From contig NZ_BMXI01000001.1 of assembly GCF_014651675.1 (NCBI RefSeq), positions 499,968 through 563,967 on the forward strand: a stretch of DNA of 64,000 nucleotides, read 5' to 3'. The notes beneath the pieces are model-generated. The model had not been told where the DNA came from and did no database searches. It saw only the letters and a program-made list of their open reading frames with translations. Positions 52,661 to 60,036 of this stretch are shown here, piece after piece (the stretch's first letter is position 1; each line of letters begins with the position of its first letter). The position numbers and the translations under genes are program-made. The stretch comes from Roseibacillus persicicus (GTDB lineage: Bacteria; Verrucomicrobiota; Verrucomicrobiia; Verrucomicrobiales; Akkermansiaceae).

Positions 52661-53475
52661 GCTTCACACTCCTCCACTACTCAGACCCTCACTTTGGAGC
52701 CTCGGATTCGCGCATTGCCAGTGCCGCCGTGCGGCAAGCCCTCACTCTGGACCCGGACGCAACGGTCGTTTCGGGAGACTTTTCCATGCGGGGTCGGCGG
52801 CGGGAATTTCTCGCTGCCCGAATCTGGTTGGAAGAACTCCCCGGCTCCCCCATCGTTTTTCCAGGGAATCACGACGTGCCCGCCTTCAACAACTTGTGGG
52901 AACGCTTTACCGCTCCTTTCCAGAACTACCGAAAGCACCTAAGCGAAGAAGAAGAGCCCCAGGCCGAATTGGGCACCTTGGGAAAAATCGTCACCGTCAA
53001 TTCCTGCACCCCGTTTGGCTGGCACCGGGACTGGTCACGCGGATTTCTCAGTCCCATGCAGGGGACACACATCGCGAATTCCTTCGAAGGTTTGCCTCCG
53101 GAAAAACTCCGGATTCTCGGCATGCATCACCCCCTCCTGGCCTCCGGCGAAAAGAAGCGCGCCCTCGTCTCACCCCTCCCCCTTATCAGCAACATGCTGC
53201 AGGATAATCAAGTGGACCTCGTGCTGGCGGGCCACTTTCACCAGTCCAAGGTTGGGGTCTTTCCAATGGATAATGCCAAACGCCCGCTCGTGGTTTCGCA
53301 AGCCCCCTCCATCTGCTCAACCCGGTTGAAGGGCGAGCCAAATGGATTTCACTTTCTTCATCTCTCACCCGATGAAATTACCATCGAGGCCTGGCAATGG
53401 GATGGCCACCACTTCAGAGAAACCTCATCCACTCGTTTTCTGAAAAAAGACGAAGGCTGGCAGAGCGAGACTTGA
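52657..53475 (+). CDS. Metallophosphoesterase
   Basis: The 272-residue product starts at the coupled ATG overlapping the kinase stop. The five calcineurin-type metal-binding blocks are in order: LHYSDPHFGA (D-x-H), ATVVSGDFSMRG (GD), IVFPGNHDVP (GNHD), GMHHPLLA (GxxH) and LVLAGHFHQ (GHxH). Fusion to other domains is absent, and there is no signal peptide, so it is cytoplasmic. It probably hydrolyses a phosphodiester or phosphomonoester related to the lipid kinase product or a nucleotide second messenger (inference from coupling). Confidence 0.93.
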   Translation: MSFTLLHYSDPHFGASDSRIASAAVRQALTLDPDATVVSGDFSMRGRRREFLAARIWLEELPGSPIVFPGNHDVPAFNNLWERFTAPFQNYRKHLSEEEEPQAELGTLGKIVTVNSCTPFGWHRDWSRGFLSPMQGTHIANSFEGLPPEKLRILGMHHPLLASGEKKRALVSPLPLISNMLQDNQVDLVLAGHFHQSKVGVFPMDNAKRPLVVSQAPSICSTRLKGEPNGFHFLHLSPDEITIEAWQWDGHHFRETSSTRFLKKDEGWQSET

Positions 53476-53506
53476 AGGGCCTCGCCCGATCCCATGCTGG
53501 CTTCCG

Positions 53507-55549
53507 TTAGTTCTGTGAACGCACGACCTTGAAGAATCGTTTGCCCGGACTGTCCGACGGAGCGAGCACAAGGTGATTGCGGCTATCGTTCTCGGCGCGT
53601 TCGGTGGAGCCCACCATGGTGAAGGCGCCGAGGTCAACCGACTCATAGAGGGTGTAGAACATGCCGCGATGCTGGTTCCAGGCGACCTCCACAGAGCCGT
53701 CAGCCATCTCTGTGATTTGGATAGGAATCTCGTCAGTGGCCACGCTACCGTCGTAGTATTTGATCGCCATTTCCCAAGCTGAGATTCCGCACTGCGAACC
53801 AAGGATGCGGCCCGGACCATCATCGGGAGCCACGTGAATGCCTCCATAGAGCCGGGAGATTCCCGCCTGATCGGCCGCATCGTAGTAAGTTGCCCACTCC
53901 AGGGTCACGTCGGCACTCGGTCCATACTCAAACTCCAAAGACCCGGCCGGAGCCGTGTAGCTGGCGAGTCCCCCGGGGAAGTAGGGAGAGCCAGTCATCG
54001 AGGTCAAGACCTCCGCTGCCGCCCGACTAAAGGCGCTATGACCAGAGACATAGCCTGCGAAAGCTGGAGTGACGAAGGTGTCACGCTGATAGGGAAGCCA
54101 GTCGCGAGCGAGAATCCACTCCGCTCCACTATACTCGGTCTCAGGATCCGAGGGCTCCCCAGGCCATGTGTAGATGGCGGTCTTGCCCACGTGGGAAGAA
54201 AGATGGGCATGGCGCTCGCCGGGGGCGGAAGAGCTGACCGTGATTTCCTCAATCAATCCCGGCTCGAAGGGCAGAAGATTGTTTTGTCCCAGATGACGGA
54301 TGCTGGAGATGGGCCGCACATAGTCGTAGTGCCGCTTGCAACCCCAGACCGCAACCGCGACATCGTGGAGAGAACCGTTGAGAGCGAGATACATCTTCAC
54401 ATCCCACTCCAGGTCATCCACCAGTGGTCCGACTCCGCCGATCCGAGGCTCGAAGTCAGGATGCTCAACCACTTCGTTAGCCAAGGTATTCCAGTGCCCG
54501 GGAGGAGTTTCCGAGTGCGGCCCGTCCGCCCAGAACTCGGCCAACACCCGGCCCAGATCAGCACGCTTTACCAAATTAGATGCATAGGGTTGTCCGGTGG
54601 CAGGATTGACGGAATGCCCGTTCCCGTCGTTGGCGCCCAGACTATTGTTGAAAGAGAGCGTGCTATTGGCAGTCGCCCCCGGAGAACACTCGACATAAAC
54701 ATTGTCGTCTGGATCCAGCCAGCTGCTGAAGCGGATGACCTCCACGTTGTTCAGCTTGTATTCAAAGTCTCCCTCCCCGTCGAGATACGGTGGGTCACCG
54801 GGATCGAAGTAGAGCTTTTCTTCTCCTTGGTAATGGAGACCGAAAGGACGGACCGCTCCCCAGTGAGCACCCACGAAGGTTTGGATATCGTCAGCAACGA
54901 TACCGTTCTGAGTAACGCGGGTATCAAAGGCCAGAGGCTGCCAGCGATTGGGATTGCTAAGACTGGTTCCCGAGCTTTCGAGAATGAGAGGGCTATTCAC
55001 CGGAAAGTAAGTGGGGTCATTGTACCCATTGGCCTCCCGCGAACCATCCGTGGCGGCGAAGGCAAGAACGGCTTCCGCCACCCGGTTCCCCACTGCCGCA
55101 GGACTATCGCCCACCGTGGTGGTCACCGCCGTCGAATAGCCCAAGGCCCCCATTTCCGCATCGAAGGAAGCCTTCGCCGCAGACGCTGAGGAAGCCGGAG
55201 TATTGGGATGAGGGGTGGTGAAGTAGCGTTTCACCAGGATTCGATAGGCCGCGTAGCTGATCGCCTCGCGCCGGGCATCAGCCAAAGTCGAGCCCTCGGG
55301 AACCGGGGCGACTTCGCGGTGCACATATCCCACTGCGGTAGAATCGTAGGCCGCCCAAGCATCATAAAGAGCAACCGAGAGATGAAAGAGATTGCGGGCA
55401 TGGACTGGTGGGTCTGGAAAGGCCGTCCGGATGGCCGCCAGATTTTCCTCGTTCCAGTCACGTGCAATGGTACTTGCCGAAAGAACTCCCGAATTCGACC
55501 CCACGGACGAGATCAAGAGGAGGAGGGACATGCGAAGCGAGATTCTCAT
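53507..55549 (-). CDS. Exported vanadium-dependent haloperoxidase-like protein (PAP2 superfamily)
   Basis: The 680-residue product has a signal peptide (MRISLRMSLLLLISSVGSNS). The N-terminal half (WNEENLAAIRTAFPDPPVHA, RNLFHLSVALYDAWAAYD) matches the helical region of vanadium haloperoxidase-related proteins. The vanadate/phosphate pocket motifs are KRHYDYVRPISS (Lys and Arg), YVSGHSAFSRAAAEV (SGHS) and RLYGGIHVAPDDGPG (Arg and the final His). The last 60 residues (VEVAWNQHRGMFYTLYESVD ... GKRFFKVVRSQN) are the recurrent exported C-terminal domain. These enzymes oxidise halides with peroxide or act as acid phosphatases; which one cannot be decided by sequence. Confidence 0.87.
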   Translation of the reverse strand: MRISLRMSLLLLISSVGSNSGVLSASTIARDWNEENLAAIRTAFPDPPVHARNLFHLSVALYDAWAAYDSTAVGYVHREVAPVPEGSTLADARREAISYAAYRILVKRYFTTPHPNTPASSASAAKASFDAEMGALGYSTAVTTTVGDSPAAVGNRVAEAVLAFAATDGSREANGYNDPTYFPVNSPLILESSGTSLSNPNRWQPLAFDTRVTQNGIVADDIQTFVGAHWGAVRPFGLHYQGEEKLYFDPGDPPYLDGEGDFEYKLNNVEVIRFSSWLDPDDNVYVECSPGATANSTLSFNNSLGANDGNGHSVNPATGQPYASNLVKRADLGRVLAEFWADGPHSETPPGHWNTLANEVVEHPDFEPRIGGVGPLVDDLEWDVKMYLALNGSLHDVAVAVWGCKRHYDYVRPISSIRHLGQNNLLPFEPGLIEEITVSSSAPGERHAHLSSHVGKTAIYTWPGEPSDPETEYSGAEWILARDWLPYQRDTFVTPAFAGYVSGHSAFSRAAAEVLTSMTGSPYFPGGLASYTAPAGSLEFEYGPSADVTLEWATYYDAADQAGISRLYGGIHVAPDDGPGRILGSQCGISAWEMAIKYYDGSVATDEIPIQITEMADGSVEVAWNQHRGMFYTLYESVDLGAFTMVGSTERAENDSRNHLVLAPSDSPGKRFFKVVRSQN

Positions 55550-55784
55550 AATTTAATTAGCAAAGTTTAAATATTATCTTCTTTTCTCCGATTTGGCGAG
55601 AGCAAGAAAATGGGTATGAGTCAGTCAACCGGACATCAGGGGTCCGATTTCACACAAAAATCCTACCAAAATCGTCACCCTGCGAACAGTTCTTCTTCTC
55701 TTCGGTTCCCTGACCGGTGCCGACGGCCCCTGTCGCATTTCTCGCTTTCGCTTTTGGGTAGCTGGGCTTTCTTTGGAGCCCGTG

Positions 55785-56648
55785 ATGCGCTCTATCCCTC
55801 TTTTCCTTTTCGCCATAGCCTTGGTCTCTTGCGCCCCGGAGCCAACCGCTCCCGAGCCCGTCAACCAGCCTGCCACCCTCCCAGTGCGGGCCCAGCACTA
55901 CCCTGGCAATAGCCAACCCATCACCCCCGACGGCACCACTCCGGCCGACACCAGTCGCCATCCTCTGCGAGTTCGCACTGGCGAAGTGGCCGGTGCCAGC
56001 ATCACCTACCTGACCTTTGACACCCGGACCCATACGCTGGAAGTCTTTGACCAAGGCGGTGTTGGGACGAAACACCAGACCGCCGGAGAAGTCACCCGCT
56101 CCCAGGGTGCCTTGGCCGGCATCAATGGAGGATTCTTCACCCCTGAAGGCAATCCTCTGGGAGTGCTGTATCATCAAGGCGAGAAAGTCGGCTCCCTCAA
56201 TACCGCCTCCTCACTGGGAAGCGGCGTTCTCTATGTGGATAAAAAGCTCGCTCAGCCGGTCCTCGCCCGTCGGGAAAGCTTTCAGAAATGGCTCAAGGAC
56301 CCCGCCTTTGACCCCAAGGAAGTCCTCCAAACCGGCCCCTTCCTCGTCGAGAGCGGGAAAGCCGTTTCAGGTCTTTCCAATGACGAAGCCCGGGTGCGCT
56401 CGCTGCTGCTCTGGGATGGCAAATATCACTTTGCCATCGCCCAATGCGAAGCCATCACGCTGCGCAATCTCGCTGGTGGGCTCGTCAATCAGCCCCTCGG
56501 CGACTTTCGCGTCGCGGTGGCTCTGAATCTGGATGGTGGCCGGTCCTCGGACCTCAGCATCTCCTCGAAAGTCGCTGGCGGACCCCGCGATCTTCGGCGC
56601 TGGTGGAATAAACCGGTCCGGAACTACGTTTTACTGAAGCCCCAATGA
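55785..56648 (+). CDS. Lipoprotein of the phosphodiester glycosidase (NAGPA-like) family
   Basis: The start at 55785 begins a lipoprotein signal (RSIPLFLFAIALVSC), with Cys16 as the lipidation site. The 287-residue product has the fold landmarks of the phosphodiester glycosidase / exopolysaccharide-associated family: ALAGINGGFFTPEGNPLG, LQTGPFLVESGKAVSGLS and ALNLDGGRSSDLSI. The family removes N-acetylglucosamine-phosphate-type groups (human NAGPA) and, in bacteria, acts on wall polymers such as teichoic acid. Its TGA overlaps the next gene's ATG by four bases, so the two are translationally coupled. The mature N-terminus is Pro-rich. Confidence 0.9.
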   Translation: MRSIPLFLFAIALVSCAPEPTAPEPVNQPATLPVRAQHYPGNSQPITPDGTTPADTSRHPLRVRTGEVAGASITYLTFDTRTHTLEVFDQGGVGTKHQTAGEVTRSQGALAGINGGFFTPEGNPLGVLYHQGEKVGSLNTASSLGSGVLYVDKKLAQPVLARRESFQKWLKDPAFDPKEVLQTGPFLVESGKAVSGLSNDEARVRSLLLWDGKYHFAIAQCEAITLRNLAGGLVNQPLGDFRVAVALNLDGGRSSDLSISSKVAGGPRDLRRWWNKPVRNYVLLKPQ

Positions 56649-57364
56649 TCCGTCTCGTCCCCAGCTTACTCTTTCTCTTGGTACTCCCGCTGTTCCCCCA
56701 GTATCAGCGAGCTGAACTGCAGGTCTCGGCCGATGGTCGTGCGGGGGCGATGCACTTCTATCGCTTCGACGCGAAAAGTGTCGCGCTCAAAGTCATCCCC
56801 CGCGGAACTCATCGCAATCTGGGGGCCGCGATGAGCGCAAACAAGTGCATCGCGGGATGCAATGGAGGATTCTTCGATCCCCGCTACCAGCCTCTGGGTG
56901 AGGTGATCGCCTCTGGTCAAAAGTCGGGGAAACGCAACCTCACCTCCTCCCTGACTTCCGGGGTTCTCTACCAAAAAGGCGGCGTCCTCGCCATTGAGCG
57001 CTCCAAAAGCTTTTATCAAAAAAACATCGCTGCTCCTGAGCTCATCCAGACAGGTCCCTTTCTCATCGAAAGCGGTAAAGTAGTGAGCGGCCTCTCCAAT
57101 CGCAAGTTTGCCCGCCGCACCTTAATCGCCACCGATGGCAAGGGACAGTGGTTCATTGCCTATACTCCACCCACAACGCTCGCCCAGCTGGCGCAATCCC
57201 TTCATGCTGCGGGTCATCAATACGGGTTCAAGATCCAGACCGCGCTAAACTTCGACGGGGGCTCATCTTCCGCTTTGTGGGTGGGCAAGGGGGAAGGGAA
57301 AAACCCTTTTTACCTTCACGAAATCAAGCCGGTAGCGAACTACATCGGCCTCGTTGCCAAATAA
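56645..57364 (+). CDS. Second phosphodiester glycosidase-like protein, secreted
   Basis: The 239-residue product is a close relative of the upstream lipoprotein: CIAGCNGGFFDPRYQPLGE, LIQTGPFLIESGKVVSGLSN, and TALNFDGGSSSALW. It has a signal peptide (MIRLVPSLLFLLVLPLFPQY) but no lipobox Cys, so it should be periplasmic or secreted rather than membrane-anchored. The ATGA overlap couples the two genes. The pair probably acts on the same class of glycan from two locations (inference). Confidence 0.87.
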   Translation: MIRLVPSLLFLLVLPLFPQYQRAELQVSADGRAGAMHFYRFDAKSVALKVIPRGTHRNLGAAMSANKCIAGCNGGFFDPRYQPLGEVIASGQKSGKRNLTSSLTSGVLYQKGGVLAIERSKSFYQKNIAAPELIQTGPFLIESGKVVSGLSNRKFARRTLIATDGKGQWFIAYTPPTTLAQLAQSLHAAGHQYGFKIQTALNFDGGSSSALWVGKGEGKNPFYLHEIKPVANYIGLVAK

Positions 57365-57602
57365 CTGTCCTGCCCTGCCGATGGGCACTTTTCAACGCGT
57401 TGCCCCCCCTGCGGCGAGTCACGGGGAATTCGGGCGCTATCATCTTGAAAAGGTCAAGAAAACCATATATTCTGCCTTCTCATGAGATAAAGTTTGCAAA
57501 ATTTTATAAATTTTTTAAAATTATCGCAATTACCCCCCTCCTGTTCACCTCGAACCTGCTGCATATCAGCTGGTTCGATGGAGGAAATGAAGACCCTGCA
57601 TC

Positions 57603-58397
57603 GTGGCTGACCGCATTCTAGTTCTATTGATCTTATTGACCTTCCCCCCCCAATTGGGCGCGATGGAAGGCACCGCTTTCGCTCTTTCCAAGCGCTCCAC
57701 GCAAACTCACCGCGACTATTTGGAGTCTCGTCGGGAGCTCTTCTCCGAACTCTCGGACCCCTTCCAGGTCGCCTCCAAGGCCAAGGTCATCGAGGAGGAG
57801 CCAGAACCTTGGGAAAACAAGCGGAGCTTTTGGCGTCGGGGAATTCTTGCCACCATTTTCTGGGTGGGTGAGCAGCCGACTCCCCGCAACCCCACTCCCA
57901 ATGACAAGAGCTCATGGGATCCCCAATGGCAGGAGAACTTTGGGGGTATTGATCGCCCCGAGAGCCGCAACGGCTTTCTCCCAACGGGTTTTGTGCCCAA
58001 GCAAACCCCTTTCTACATCGCCCTGCCCTACAACGACCTCGTTCCCGGGGGCGGTCATCAGCCCGAGGCCTCGGAGGTCATTCCGTGGTTCTGGAAGCTT
58101 CATCAGGGCCCAACCACCTCCGTCTGCCATGGTCGATGGGTAGCCATCCATCGCGAAGGCCGAATCTGCTACGCGCGCTGGCGCGACTGTGGACCCTTCA
58201 GCACCGATGACTGGCGATATGTCTTTCTAGGAGAACGCCCGAAACCCAATCCCAACGGCAATGCCGGAATCGATATCTCGCCTGCAGTGAGAGACTATCT
58301 GCAACTCGATGGGAACCGACGGGTGGATTGGAAGTTCGTAGAGGACTTTGAAGTCCCGGATGGACCCTGGAAAAATTGGACCCCCACCTCACAATGA
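57603..58397 (+). CDS. Exported protein with a possible double-psi beta-barrel C-terminal domain
   Basis: The 264-residue product begins at a GTG at 57603; that start supplies a signal peptide (MADRILVLLILLTFPPQLGA), whereas the next Met (57663) would not. The C-terminal half includes TGFVPKQTPFYIALPYNDLV, then CYARWRDCGPFSTDDWRYVF and NGNAGIDISPAVRDYL, with the layout of double-psi beta-barrel (RlpA/expansin-like) domains. A full catalytic Asp pair typical of lytic barrels is not obvious. Two Cys near residues 192-198 could form a disulfide. Its position after two glycosidase-like genes suggests an envelope role (inference). Confidence 0.65.
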   Translation: MADRILVLLILLTFPPQLGAMEGTAFALSKRSTQTHRDYLESRRELFSELSDPFQVASKAKVIEEEPEPWENKRSFWRRGILATIFWVGEQPTPRNPTPNDKSSWDPQWQENFGGIDRPESRNGFLPTGFVPKQTPFYIALPYNDLVPGGGHQPEASEVIPWFWKLHQGPTTSVCHGRWVAIHREGRICYARWRDCGPFSTDDWRYVFLGERPKPNPNGNAGIDISPAVRDYLQLDGNRRVDWKFVEDFEVPDGPWKNWTPTSQ

Positions 58398-58417
58398 TCT
58401 TCCCCCTCCTACAGAAG

Positions 58418-58996
58418 CTATTCCTTTTTCGGCAACACCCCTGGTCGGGGCGGGGCCAAGCGCCCATTGTGATAGAGCAGGGAGTAACTCCCCTGTCCCT
58501 TCTTACGCAACGTATCTTCCACCGAACTGTAGGCCATCAGGAGAAAGACTCCGGGGGAAGGTTCGAAGTGATACGACTCCTCCCGGGTGAGGAATCCGTC
58601 GTCCGCGTTTTGCCCCCTTCCGTTGAGTCGAAACTTGCCATGCCTTTTCTCCAAAGCGTCCTTCATCTTGTGAAAGCTGGTTCGAACTTCATCTGGCGTC
58701 CGGCCCGGGAACTCGTAATTGACCGTCACCTCGTAGAGCTTCCCATTGTGGTATCTCGCTTCCAGGGTATCGGCCGTATGCCCGGGAATTCCTCCTTTTT
58801 TCTTAAAGGTGAAAATCTCAAGACCAGGTCGATCAGCAGGCAGCTCGACAAAAACATCCATCTTCAACTCGCCAGCCCATTGCAACAGGGCGGTCGGCTC
58901 CTCGCCCCAAGTCCGGCCAAAGGGAGCCTTCAAGAGAACTTGTCCCCCGAGGGACTGCAAAAGCAAAACAAGAACCAGAAGACCTCCAAAACGCAT
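58418..58996 (-). CDS. Secreted protein of unknown function
   Basis: The 192-residue product has a clear signal peptide (MRFGGLLVLVLLLQSLGGQ). The mature protein is alpha/beta, without Cys, and includes KLYEVTVNYEFPGRTPDEVR and SVEDTLRKKGQGSYSLLYHN. I do not recognise the family. It lies between the double-psi-barrel gene, which it faces with 20 bases between stops, and the pilin-like operon, which starts only about 20 bases from its ATG on the other strand. Confidence 0.7.
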   Translation of the reverse strand: MRFGGLLVLVLLLQSLGGQVLLKAPFGRTWGEEPTALLQWAGELKMDVFVELPADRPGLEIFTFKKKGGIPGHTADTLEARYHNGKLYEVTVNYEFPGRTPDEVRTSFHKMKDALEKRHGKFRLNGRGQNADDGFLTREESYHFEPSPGVFLLMAYSSVEDTLRKKGQGSYSLLYHNGRLAPPRPGVLPKKE

Positions 58997-59014
58997 AAGA
59001 AGAAGTTATCTCTT

Positions 59015-59494
59015 ATCAAAAGATCCCGCAAGAAGGCACAGTGTCGTGGCAGCATGTTGGTTGAGCTAAGTCTGGCCGTGGTCCTCCTGCTCTTTGTCTC
59101 CCTCTGGGTCTTCCGCACCAACCTGCAAACGGTCCGGCCGAGGAATTGGGCCATGGTGCAAGCCATCTCGGATGCCTACATGACCGAGCACCTCGCCCGG
59201 GCAGAAGCCATCGAGTTCGAGGTTCTCGTCTCCGGCACCTCACCTTGGCCAGCCTATCCTGATTCCACCACGACTGACGTTAACATTGGGACCCTGCCTA
59301 ACAACCGGGTCATTACCGGCACCTTGGTTCAGACCAGACAACCCGCCCCTAACAATCTCCCCTCCGCCGGCGGCACCGGCACCACCCTCACCAACCCAGC
59401 TCGGGTGGAGTCATGGCTAGTACAGAGCCACCTCACCTACACTGTCGGTGGGCGGAACTACGTCAAATCCCGAAGCACTGTGAGAACGCGATGA
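59015..59494 (+). CDS. First gene of the pilin-like operon (minor pseudopilin; start unresolved)
   Basis: The frame encodes a type IV pilin-like N-terminus: basic leader KRSRKKAQCRG, then SMLVELSLAVVLLLFVSLWV, with Gly at -1 and Glu at +5 of the prepilin-peptidase site. The C-terminal part (about 130 residues) is beta-rich and Pro/Asn/Thr-rich. No ATG, GTG or TTG lies between the divergent gene's start (58996) and the leader; the first ATG (59054) is inside the hydrophobic segment and would delete the cleavage site. I place the start at the ATC at 59015, which gives a normal 12-residue leader; a TTG at 58940 is the alternative. The stop overlaps the next ATG. Confidence 0.7.
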   Translation: MKRSRKKAQCRGSMLVELSLAVVLLLFVSLWVFRTNLQTVRPRNWAMVQAISDAYMTEHLARAEAIEFEVLVSGTSPWPAYPDSTTTDVNIGTLPNNRVITGTLVQTRQPAPNNLPSAGGTGTTLTNPARVESWLVQSHLTYTVGGRNYVKSRSTVRTR

Positions 59495-60036
59495 AAACTG
59501 CCAACTCTTCCCCCCCTGTCCGGAAAGGCTTCACCCTCGTTGAGATGACGGTGGTCATCATGTTCGGCCTGGCTCTCGCCAGTGCAGGCATGATGTTGCT
59601 CAACCAACAGGTCAACACCGTCCGGATATACAACGAACAAGACTTTATCCTCAAAGAAGCCCCCCGCATCAACAACACCCTCACTTCGCTGCTCAGCCGG
59701 GCCGATGCCATTCGCCTCCACGAGAACTTCACCGATGCCGTCCAGGATCAGAATCCGGTAATCGCGGACGCCAATGTGCTGGTAGCCGCCTTTCGCGAAG
59801 TCGATAACTCGGTAACCTTCGGTATCATCAGCTTCGAGACCATCGCCGGAGAAGATTTGCTCAACTACTACTTCTTCGACCCGACCCAGACTGCACCTGT
59901 GCAGGGCACCCCTTCGTGGACCATTTCGCGGGTGGTGGATGATGCCAACTTCAACCTCGTCCAAGGCCTGTTCCAGGGCACTTTGACCGGCCCCAATGCG
60001 GAGCAGATCACCTACACCATTTCCCCCAACCAGTAA
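59491..60036 (+). CDS. Type IV prepilin-like protein (minor pseudopilin)
   Basis: The start at 59491 overlaps the previous stop (ATGA); 181 residues. It has a textbook prepilin signal: leader MKTANSSPPVRKG, then FTLVEMTVVIMFGLALASAG with Glu at +5 and a long hydrophobic helix that would form the pilus core. The C-terminal part is a beta-rich globular domain (NPVIADANVLVAAFREVDNS, VTFGIISFETIAGED). It is one of three coupled genes and probably forms the tip complex of a type IV pilus or type II secretion pseudopilus (inference from homologous systems). Confidence 0.88.
   Translation: MKTANSSPPVRKGFTLVEMTVVIMFGLALASAGMMLLNQQVNTVRIYNEQDFILKEAPRINNTLTSLLSRADAIRLHENFTDAVQDQNPVIADANVLVAAFREVDNSVTFGIISFETIAGEDLLNYYFFDPTQTAPVQGTPSWTISRVVDDANFNLVQGLFQGTLTGPNAEQITYTISPNQ

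Noticed and set aside
58376-59014. Upstream extension of the first pilin-like gene to give 372 codons
   Set aside because: The extension is the complement of the divergent secreted protein gene; its Lys/Gln-rich sequence mirrors that gene's Leu-rich signal peptide and coding sequence.
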